DNA from: UBA5314 sp040217815
GTDB lineage: Bacteria; Bacillota; Syntrophomonadia; Syntrophomonadales; Syntrophomonadaceae
Length of the DNA stretch: 25,515 nucleotides
Assembly (NCBI GenBank): GCA_040217815.1
Contig: JBEHWI010000037.1
Span: forward strand, 1 to 25,515
Direction of reading: 5' to 3'
Below are positions 15,812-22,777 of this stretch, piece after piece. Under the pieces are notes generated by a model. The model was not told the DNA's origin. It ran no database searches and saw nothing but the letters and a program-made list of their open reading frames with translations. Both the position numbers and the translations under genes were made by a program. Position 1 is the stretch's first letter; each line of letters starts with the position of its first letter.

Positions 15812-15877
15812 GGGCAATGACGTCCTTCGGATAGCTGGCAGCATTTGTTAGCCTTATTCTAGGGCGTTTTTTATTTT
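15812..15877 (+). promoter_or_regulatory. ANTAR-type antiterminator hairpin overlapping an intrinsic terminator
   Basis: GGGC (15812-15815) pairs with GTCC (15822-15825, one G-U) around the six-base loop AATGAC, with A at loop position 1 and G at 4. The 3' side of this hairpin is also the 5' arm of a terminator: ACGTCCT (15820-15826) pairs with AGGGCGT (15861-15867, one G-U). An inner hairpin lies at 15834-15852, and a TTTTTTATTTT tail ends at 15877. A possible first hairpin with loop AAAGAA (15791-15796) has only three weak pairs. The gene downstream encodes an ANTAR protein, so autoregulated antitermination is a natural reading. Confidence 0.6.
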
Positions 15878-15913
15878 ATAAGGCAAACTAGTTCAAGTAA
15901 GGTGGTGGTGCCA

Positions 15914-16498
15914 TTGGTCGGCAAGATAATAGTAGCCCATCCGTCAGCTGCCGAACGGAAGATAATTGTAGATATTCTGCGCAAGGCCGGGCACCAGGTA
16001 GTGGCCGAGACCAGTGACATGGGGCACACCTTCCGCCGGGCCCGAACCCTGTACTGCGACCTGGTAGTGGTTGACAGCGGGTTGGAGGGCGGAACCGGTA
16101 TCAAGACCGCCACCATTATTGAGGAAGATCAACTGGCCGCGGTGCTGTTCCTGGCGAATTCAGACAATGATCAATACGCCAAGCGTTTTCATTATCTGGT
16201 CAAACCGATCTACGATTATACTCTGGTTCCAGCCGTTGAATCCGCACTGCTGTTCTGGAGGCGGCAAAATGAAATGATGTCCCGGATCAGGCAATTGGAG
16301 GATAAGCTAGAAACCCGCAAAATGGTGGATAAAGCCAAAGCGCTTCTAATGAAGAAGGGTGAGATGAGTGAAAACGACGCCCACCGTTTCATTCAAAAGG
16401 AAGCTATGCGCCGGGGGGCAACACTTCGAGAGGTAGCAGCAGATATATTAGCCAGGGGTTCGCTGGCAAGCGATACACCGGGAAAGGAGAGTCGATAA
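15914..16498 (+). CDS. ANTAR-domain response regulator (transcription antiterminator)
   Basis: ANTAR proteins bind paired hexaloop RNA hairpins and prevent transcription termination, often of nitrogen genes. The 194-aa protein has an N-terminal receiver domain (residues 1-115) with phospho-acceptor candidate D54 in VVVDSGLEGG and conserved K97 in LVKP. A coiled linker follows, then a C-terminal ANTAR domain with the helical pattern KAKALLMKKGEMSENDAHRF and EAMRRGATLREVA. The acidic pair that binds magnesium near the receiver N-terminus is replaced by AHPSAAER, so phosphorylation may not control it. No histidine kinase is nearby. TTG 15914 is best spaced from the AAGGTGG site, though GTG 15902, 15905 and 15908 are alternatives. 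glnA follows 2 nt later, so the two are translationally close and co-transcribed. Confidence 0.85.
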   Translation: MVGKIIVAHPSAAERKIIVDILRKAGHQVVAETSDMGHTFRRARTLYCDLVVVDSGLEGGTGIKTATIIEEDQLAAVLFLANSDNDQYAKRFHYLVKPIYDYTLVPAVESALLFWRRQNEMMSRIRQLEDKLETRKMVDKAKALLMKKGEMSENDAHRFIQKEAMRRGATLREVAADILARGSLASDTPGKESR

Positions 16499-16500
16499 AT

Positions 16501-17844
16501 ATGATGAGCAAAGAAAAGAAGATTGAAGTAATTGAAAAGGTAAAAGAAAATGGGGTTCGGTTCCTGCGCCTGCAGTTTACCGATGTTACCGGAGTACTGA
16601 AAAATGTTGCTATTCCGGTAAGCCAATTAGAGAAAACTCTTGATGGAGAGCTGATGTTTGACGGTTCCTCCATTTCAGGATTCGCCAGGATAGAAGAATC
16701 AGATATGTTCCTTATCCCGGATCCTGATACTTTTGTGGTATTTCCCTGGCGCCCGGCCACCGGAGGAGTAGCCCGCATGATCTGCGATGTCTACACACCC
16801 GAGCCTAACAAGCTGCCCTTTATTGGGGACCCCCGCAGCAATCTGAAGCGGATTGTAAAAGAGGCAGCAGACATGGGATTTGTCATGAACGCCGGTCCGG
16901 AATGTGAATTCTTCCTGTTCACCGTGGATGATCAGGGGCATCCGGTTGTAGCCACCCAGGATGAAGCCGGGTATTTTGATCTGGCCCCGGTTGACCTCGG
17001 TGAAGACGCCCGCCGGGACATGGTCTGCACCCTTGAAGATATGGGTTTTGAAATCGAGGCTTCCCACCATGAGGTAGCTCCAGGCCAGCATGAAATTGAC
17101 TTCAGATACGGTTCGGCTCTAAACATAGCCGATGACATTGTAACCTTCAAATTGGTAGTACGCACCATTGCCCAGAGGCACGGGCTGCATGCCACTTTCA
17201 TGGCCAAACCGATTGCCGGAATCAACGGGTCGGGTATGCATACCCATCAATCACTCTGCAACCTGGATGGGAAAAACCTGTTTTATGATCCGAAATCCTC
17301 TAATGGTTTGAGTGATCTGGCCCGCTGGTATATGGGCGGTATTATGAAACACGCCCGGGCTTTCGCCGCCATTACCAACCCGACTGTGAACTCCTATAAG
17401 CGTCTGGTTCCCGGCTATGAGGCCCCGGTTTATGTGGCCTGGTCCGAAGCCAACCGCAGCTGTCTGGTCAGAGTGCCCGCCAAGCGCGGCGCTTCCACAC
17501 GTATTGAGGTGCGCAACCCGGATCCGATGTGCAATCCTTACCTGGCTCTCGCAGTAATGCTGGCTGCTGGCCTGGATGGAATCAAAAACAAAATTGAGCC
17601 ACCCGCACCGGTAGACGCCAATATCTATCATATGTCAGCCGCCGATCGCGAAAAATATGGAATCCCCAGCCTGCCTGGCTCTCTACCCGAAGCATTGGAA
17701 GCCCTGGCCCAGGACGAAGTCGTCAAGGCTGCCCTGGGACCCCACATCTATGAAAAATTCGTGGCTGCTAAAGTTGCCGAGTACGAGCGCTATAACATTG
17801 ACGTTCATCCCTGGGAGATCCGAGAATATCTGAAGAACTTCTAG
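16501..17844 (+). CDS. glnA: Glutamine synthetase type I (GSI-alpha)
   Basis: GlnA condenses glutamate and ammonia with ATP to glutamine as a cytoplasmic dodecamer. The 447-aa length is that of the Bacillus/Clostridium alpha type. Visible features are the FDGSSISGF loop, the ATP/metal motif KPIAGINGSGMHTHQSL, and the glutamate-binding NPTVNSYKRLVPGYEAPVY. R63 in FARIEESDM (R62 if the second ATG is used) corresponds to the arginine used for glutamine feedback inhibition in B. subtilis. The adenylylation tyrosine motif of GSI-beta is not present (the region reads ANIYHMSAADREKYG), so control is likely by feedback and by transcription. AAGGAGAG precedes the ATG. It is the second gene after the ANTAR regulator and is probably governed by the leader terminator at 15812-15877. 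Confidence 0.97.
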   Translation: MMSKEKKIEVIEKVKENGVRFLRLQFTDVTGVLKNVAIPVSQLEKTLDGELMFDGSSISGFARIEESDMFLIPDPDTFVVFPWRPATGGVARMICDVYTPEPNKLPFIGDPRSNLKRIVKEAADMGFVMNAGPECEFFLFTVDDQGHPVVATQDEAGYFDLAPVDLGEDARRDMVCTLEDMGFEIEASHHEVAPGQHEIDFRYGSALNIADDIVTFKLVVRTIAQRHGLHATFMAKPIAGINGSGMHTHQSLCNLDGKNLFYDPKSSNGLSDLARWYMGGIMKHARAFAAITNPTVNSYKRLVPGYEAPVYVAWSEANRSCLVRVPAKRGASTRIEVRNPDPMCNPYLALAVMLAAGLDGIKNKIEPPAPVDANIYHMSAADREKYGIPSLPGSLPEALEALAQDEVVKAALGPHIYEKFVAAKVAEYERYNIDVHPWEIREYLKNF

Positions 17845-17858
17845 ATGTTAGACAAAAG

Positions 17859-17933
17859 CCGTGGTGTATGCCCCGGAATATTGCACAAATCGAGCCTTTT
17901 GGCATTTATCTGGCTCTAAAGGGCCAACTACGG
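17859..17933 (+). promoter_or_regulatory. structured spacer before the glutamate synthase-like operon
   Basis: CCGTGGT (17859-17865) can pair with ACTACGG (17927-17933). Inside, two mutually exclusive stems share two bases: GAGCC (17892-17896)/GGCTC (17912-17916), and CCTTT (17895-17899)/AAAGG (17918-17922). A weak promoter (TTGCAC 17881-17886, ATTTAT 17904-17909) overlaps this region. There is no T-run and no terminator after glnA, so read-through from glnA is possible. Confidence 0.35.
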
Positions 17934-17955
17934 AACACAAAGAAGTGGGTACAAT

Positions 17956-19806
17956 ATGAAAATAATAGAAGAGTTCAGAAAAATTGCAGGCGATATAAAA
18001 ATTATCGACAAACCGGAAGAGAAAGAGATGTACAGCCATGACATCGGCGACGTACCCTCTTTCATGACCAAACTGTTATTTAAAACGCAACCATCCTTCG
18101 TGGTGCAGCCTAAAAACGTCGCAGAAATCAAAAAGGTTTTAGCCTTTGCCAATGAGAAGAAGATCCCGGTTATACCACGCGGAGCCGCTTCATGGGGATT
18201 TGGTGGCGTCATCCCCACCAAAGCCGGGATGGTGGTTGATCTGTCCCCTTTCAGAAAAATCATCGAAATCAACCCGGAACAAAAAACCGCCCGAGTTGAA
18301 GCGGGTGCACGCTGGAGCGATATAGACATCGTGGCCAAAAAGCAGGGGCTGTCCTTGATGACTTATCCATCAAGCAAATTTTCCACAGTGGCGGGGTGGA
18401 TTGCAACCGGCGGCTACAGTATCAACAGTTTCCGCTATGGCCACCTGTCAAAACAAATCCAGTCCATGACCGTGGTGACCGCCTCGGGTGAAGTAAAAAC
18501 ACTGACTCCGGGTGACAAAGAATTTGACTATTATATTTCTACCGAGGGCGTCTTCGGCATCATCGTGGAAGTAACCCTCACCCTTAGACCAACACCGCCG
18601 GCGTCTTTTTCGCACCTGCTCTATTTTAAAAATGCGTATGCAGCCTTTGATTTTATTGATCGCTTTGTAAACAGTAAAGAGAGAGAAAACATCAGCGTGA
18701 ATGTCATCCGCTTCCTGGATGAAAACCATATGAGCGATACCAATGAGGTCATGCACGATAATGTGTTTAAAAAAAGTCCCGCTGTTCTGGTGGAACTCGG
18801 CAGCGCGGATGATGATCTGAAATTTGTTGCATTTTTGTCACAAATGACCGGCATTGATGAAGCGCCCGGTTATGTAGCCAGCTATTTATGGAACGAGCGT
18901 CTCTTTGGAGCCAAAGCCAAACGCCTGGGGCCGAGCATCCTGACCAGTGAAACCATTATTCCTATCCAGAAGGTTGCTGCCTTTATTGAGAAGGCCCAAA
19001 AAATGGGGACGGCTTTCGGGGTGGAAGTGTGTATTGATTCCTACATCCTGGACGAAAAACAAGCCCTCGTGATGACCCCTTATCTGTGCGACTCAAGAAA
19101 ATTGAAATACTATCTCAATATGGCCCTGGTCCCGATGCTGACCCAGACCGCTTTAAACATGGGCGCCGAACCGTATGGCCTTGGCATCTGGAATGCCTCA
19201 TTTATCAATCATTTATACAGTAAAGGCAAACAAAAGGAACTCCGAGCCTATAAAGCCAAGGTTGATCCGAACAATATCATGAATCCCGGCAAGTTCTTTG
19301 CGATAAAATCCAAATTCTTTAACATTCCGGCCCAGATCTTTCATCCCTTCTTCTTAGGTATAAGCATGCAGGTGATGATCTTCTTAGCACCGGTTACCGG
19401 CAGGGTGGTCAGAATGATCTTTGGTAAAGACCAGAAGCTCGACAGCCTTGATGTCGAGCTCAGCACACATGCGTGCGCCAAATGCGGCAACTGTATAGCC
19501 GTATGTCCGGCCTATCTGGTAACCGGCAATGAAGCGATAACAGCCAGGGGTAAGTTGGCCCTGGGCAAAAAACTGCTGGAAGGTAAAAACGTAACCCCGG
19601 AAGAAGCAGCCCTGGCTTTCATGTGCATGCACTGCAAGGGCTGTGAAGAGATATGCCAGACCAACCTTGAGCTCATGATGCTCTGGGATGCGCTGGAAAA
19701 GAGACTTGAAGGGACATACGGCCGTCCGGATGCACAGATTGCCGATTTCCTGAAAAATGTTGATCAGAGCAAGGAATATTGGGAAATGGTGGATAGGAAG
19801 GGTTAA
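17956..19806 (+). CDS. GlcD-like FAD-binding dehydrogenase fused to a dicluster ferredoxin domain
   Basis: A 616-aa fusion. Residues about 35-220 form the PCMH-type FAD-binding domain, with PRGAASWGFGGVIPTKAG and a TVAGWIATGGYS segment. Residues about 250-455 are the FAD-linked oxidase C-terminal domain seen in glycolate oxidase GlcD and D-lactate dehydrogenases, ending in VDPNNIMNPGKFF. A hydrophobic stretch (about 456-487) leads to two [4Fe-4S] motifs, C507-x2-C510-x2-C513-x3-C517 and C557-x2-C560-x2-C563-x3-C567. It should oxidise a 2-hydroxy acid or a similar donor and pass electrons to iron-sulfur carriers; the substrate is unknown. It leads a close-packed cluster of glutamate synthase-like subunits, and may supply their electrons in place of the usual NAD(P)H-dependent GltD. 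The ribosome site (AGAAGTGGG) is weaker than in upstream genes. Confidence 0.8.
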   Translation: MKIIEEFRKIAGDIKIIDKPEEKEMYSHDIGDVPSFMTKLLFKTQPSFVVQPKNVAEIKKVLAFANEKKIPVIPRGAASWGFGGVIPTKAGMVVDLSPFRKIIEINPEQKTARVEAGARWSDIDIVAKKQGLSLMTYPSSKFSTVAGWIATGGYSINSFRYGHLSKQIQSMTVVTASGEVKTLTPGDKEFDYYISTEGVFGIIVEVTLTLRPTPPASFSHLLYFKNAYAAFDFIDRFVNSKERENISVNVIRFLDENHMSDTNEVMHDNVFKKSPAVLVELGSADDDLKFVAFLSQMTGIDEAPGYVASYLWNERLFGAKAKRLGPSILTSETIIPIQKVAAFIEKAQKMGTAFGVEVCIDSYILDEKQALVMTPYLCDSRKLKYYLNMALVPMLTQTALNMGAEPYGLGIWNASFINHLYSKGKQKELRAYKAKVDPNNIMNPGKFFAIKSKFFNIPAQIFHPFFLGISMQVMIFLAPVTGRVVRMIFGKDQKLDSLDVELSTHACAKCGNCIAVCPAYLVTGNEAITARGKLALGKKLLEGKNVTPEEAALAFMCMHCKGCEEICQTNLELMMLWDALEKRLEGTYGRPDAQIADFLKNVDQSKEYWEMVDRKG

Positions 19807-19860
19807 TAACCATAAGTTCCTAAAGTACCAAAAACTATAAAGAAAAGATGGAAAAATATT

Positions 19861-21261
19861 ATGCCAAAGAAATATCATATTCATCCAAAAGTTACCCCGC
19901 TGGAGATGGAATATATCTATAAGTTCAAAATCACCAGGGGAGAAAATTGTATTAACTGCGGAAAGTGCACCAAGGTCTGTATCTATGAAGCCCATAAGCG
20001 CAGAGAAGACGATCAGCGCAAAATGGCGGCCCCCCATACGGTGGTGTGCCGGAACTGCTTCAGGTGCATTCAGGAATGCCCGCGCGGAGCGCTGGAAAAA
20101 TCCCTGCAACAGGATTTTGTCAATATCAGTGGTTCCTACTGGAAAGCGGACATGTTCCTCACGCTCTGGAAGCAGGCTGAAGACGGCAAGGTTCCCGTGA
20201 CCGGAGCCGGATACCGCGGGCCATTTACCGGGGCAGGCTTTGACAGCATGTGGACCGATATGTCAGAAATCGTGCGCCCCACGCGTGACGGAATTCACGG
20301 CCGGGAATATATCAACACCGGGGTGGAACTGGGCCGCAAGCACAACCATCTGGCCTTTGACGCCGAAGGCCGCCTGTTGACGCAGCCGCATCCGACCGTT
20401 GATATCCCTATTCCTATTCTCTTTGATATACCACCAGTGGAATTAAACCCAAATGTTATACTTGCCCTGATCAAGGCCGCCAGCCAGATCAGCACCTGTG
20501 TTATTTTGCCGGCGGTGGATATTAAGCCGGAACTAAAAACTTACAGCGCTAATATTATCCCATTCATTACCGAGGGTGAAATTGACAAGTATGCAGACAT
20601 TATAAAGAATTCTCGTCTAGTCGCCATTGATTATACGGATGCCCTGCCTGATAAACTGGCAGCCATAAAAGAGCGCATCAAAAATATCAGCAATGCGGTA
20701 ACCATTATCCGCGTTCCGGCCATCAGCGGCATTGAGGGCATTGTCTCCAAACTGGTAAACAGTGGCGCGGAGGTAATCCATATCGTGGCGGATTATCGCG
20801 GCCTGGAGATAAACAAAGACCAGGAAGCAAACTTCAAACCGCGCCTGATGAAAGATATCATCCGCTCCGTCCACTTGAAGCTGGTCGAGGAAAGAATCCG
20901 CGATGAAATCACCTTAATCTTCTCCGGCGGTATGGCCATGGCCGAGCACGTGCCTAAAGCAATGCTCTGCGGCGGCGATCTGACGGCGATAGATATGCCG
21001 CTGCTCATCGCCGTGGGCGCCCGTTTATACGAAGAGCCGGAAAAGCTGCTGCTTCTGCCGGACGGCCTCGAAAAATTATCAGTGGATATCATTACCCAGC
21101 GCATGGTCAATCTGATGTGCGCATGGCATTCCCAGCTGCTTGAGGTCATGGGCGCCATGGGTATCCGCGAAGCCAGACGGTTGCGTGGAGAAACCGGTCG
21201 GGCCATCTTCTTTGAAGAGATCGACCAGGAAACATTCGGCAAATTGTTTAAACAAAATTAA
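19861..21261 (+). CDS. Ferredoxin-glutamate synthase FMN-domain paralogue, apparently degenerate
   Basis: A 466-aa protein with two N-terminal [4Fe-4S] motifs (CINCGKCTKVC and CRNCFRCIQECP) followed by a TIM-barrel region related to its downstream neighbour. Shared parts are the GFDSMW segment, SGGMAMAEHVPKAMLCGGDL near residue 360, and the C-terminal TQRMVNLMCAWHSQLLEVM. It lacks the catalytic features kept by the neighbour: the GGGMSFG loop, GEGGFP, the GAKPGLGG motif, GGYGGTGAAP, and the 3Fe-4S cysteine cluster. It is therefore probably a structural or electron-transfer subunit rather than an active synthase. It starts at ATG 19861 with only a weak ribosome site, 54 nt after the FAD gene and 18 nt before the next gene. 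Heteromer formation with the neighbour is inferred. Confidence 0.75.
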   Translation: MPKKYHIHPKVTPLEMEYIYKFKITRGENCINCGKCTKVCIYEAHKRREDDQRKMAAPHTVVCRNCFRCIQECPRGALEKSLQQDFVNISGSYWKADMFLTLWKQAEDGKVPVTGAGYRGPFTGAGFDSMWTDMSEIVRPTRDGIHGREYINTGVELGRKHNHLAFDAEGRLLTQPHPTVDIPIPILFDIPPVELNPNVILALIKAASQISTCVILPAVDIKPELKTYSANIIPFITEGEIDKYADIIKNSRLVAIDYTDALPDKLAAIKERIKNISNAVTIIRVPAISGIEGIVSKLVNSGAEVIHIVADYRGLEINKDQEANFKPRLMKDIIRSVHLKLVEERIRDEITLIFSGGMAMAEHVPKAMLCGGDLTAIDMPLLIAVGARLYEEPEKLLLLPDGLEKLSVDIITQRMVNLMCAWHSQLLEVMGAMGIREARRLRGETGRAIFFEEIDQETFGKLFKQN

Positions 21262-21279
21262 AAAAATGGGTGAATAGAT

Positions 21280-22761
21280 ATGAAACCATCAACCGTAAAA
21301 ATTGAAAACATGCCTTCACGGTTTAAACACCAGGTGCCCAAGTACAAGGTTACCCGGTCGGATGACTGCATCAACTGCGGTACCTGCGCCAAGACTTGTC
21401 CCTATGGCGTGCATGAACGGCCGGAAGGGCATAACCGGGTTAATCCGCCTATCAATTACAAATGCATTGGCTTTGAATGCCAGTCGAAGGAATTCTGCTG
21501 CATTGCCCAATGTCCGCGCAAGGCTTTGAGCCTATCGCTCAATCCAATGTATGAAGCGTTGGGGGATTACCGCTGGACTGCTGACATGATTACCGGCACC
21601 TGGATCATGGCTGAGACAGGCTACCCGCCAGAGCGTACCGACCTTGAATTTAACGTGGGCAACTCCGGCGGCGGCTTTGATAAATTGCGCTTCAAGTTCC
21701 CGGCCAATCCACCCAAGGTGGACAAATCCGAGATCTCAACCGCAATTGAGCTTAACCGCCGCAATGACGGAAGAGCGCCGGTGGTCATTTCCACTCCGGT
21801 CTATGGCGGCGGTATGTCATTCGGATCCGTCAGCCTGCCGACCATGGTTTCCAAGGCCCATAACGCGGCTATATGGAATACTTTTACCTGCACGGGAGAA
21901 GGCGGCTTCCCGGATATTTTAAAGCCTTATGATGATCATGTCATAACTCAGGTTGCCACCGGTCTGTTCGGCGTGCGGGAAGAAACCATCCAGCGCGTTA
22001 AAATTATCGAATTCAAATACGCCCAGGGCGCCAAACCCGGTTTAGGCGGCCATCTCTTGGGTGAGAAGAATACCGAAAGCGTTGCCAAAATGCGGGAAGC
22101 CGTCCAAGGCACCTCCCTCTTTTCACCGTTTCCTTTCCACTCGGTATATTCTATTGAAGACCACAAGAAGCATATCGACTGGATCAAGGAGATGAACCCC
22201 GTTGCCCTCGTTTCAGTCAAAGTGTCCACGCCCAATGATGTGGACATGGTGGCGGTCGGGTCCTACTATGCCGGCGCCCATATTATCCATATCGATGGCG
22301 GCTACGGCGGCACCGGCGCTGCGCCTGATATAGCCAAGAAAAACATCGCTATGCCCATTGAGTACGCTATTGTCAAGGTGCACAATTTTTTAAAGGCCGA
22401 AGGCGCCAGAGATGCGGTAACCCTCATCGCCTCGGGCGGCATTCGCACTGCGCACGACCTGGCCAAAGCCATCTGTTTAGGCGCCGATGGTGCGGTAATC
22501 GGCACGGCGGAAATGGTCTCTTTAGAATGTGTGCGCTGCGGCAACTGTGAATCCGGTCGTGGGTGCTCCCGCGGTATCGCCTCAACCGACTCGGAACTGG
22601 CGGATCTATTTAATGAAGAATGGGCCACCCAGCGTTTAACGAATATGTATCATGCCTGGAATTATCAGCTGGTAGAAATCCTGCAGAAATTCGGCATGAA
22701 GAGTGTCAAAGAACTGGTAGGCCGTACAGACCTGTTGGAACATATAGATTACAGCAAATAA
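21280..22761 (+). CDS. Glutamate synthase FMN-binding (synthase) subunit with N-terminal ferredoxin domain
   Basis: This 493-aa protein should carry the 2-oxoglutarate-aminating site of a split glutamate synthase. The N-terminus has a [4Fe-4S] motif CINCGTCAKTC and a second, oddly spaced set (CIGFEC, FCCIAQCP). The FMN barrel keeps GGGMSFGSVS, CTGEGGFPDI, GAKPGLGGHLLGEKN, IDGGYGGTGAAP and SGGIRTAHDLAKA. The 3Fe-4S cysteines of GltB appear as CVRCGNCESGRGC near residue 415. It lacks both the amidotransferase and the GXGXG domain, which are fused in the next gene 16 nt downstream. This domain order resembles archaeal-type split GOGAT. The related N-methylglutamate synthase is an alternative reading. 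No GltD-type small subunit lies in the window. Confidence 0.88.
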   Translation: MKPSTVKIENMPSRFKHQVPKYKVTRSDDCINCGTCAKTCPYGVHERPEGHNRVNPPINYKCIGFECQSKEFCCIAQCPRKALSLSLNPMYEALGDYRWTADMITGTWIMAETGYPPERTDLEFNVGNSGGGFDKLRFKFPANPPKVDKSEISTAIELNRRNDGRAPVVISTPVYGGGMSFGSVSLPTMVSKAHNAAIWNTFTCTGEGGFPDILKPYDDHVITQVATGLFGVREETIQRVKIIEFKYAQGAKPGLGGHLLGEKNTESVAKMREAVQGTSLFSPFPFHSVYSIEDHKKHIDWIKEMNPVALVSVKVSTPNDVDMVAVGSYYAGAHIIHIDGGYGGTGAAPDIAKKNIAMPIEYAIVKVHNFLKAEGARDAVTLIASGGIRTAHDLAKAICLGADGAVIGTAEMVSLECVRCGNCESGRGCSRGIASTDSELADLFNEEWATQRLTNMYHAWNYQLVEILQKFGMKSVKELVGRTDLLEHIDYSK

Positions 22762-22777
22762 ACGGAGTTGGATTAAC

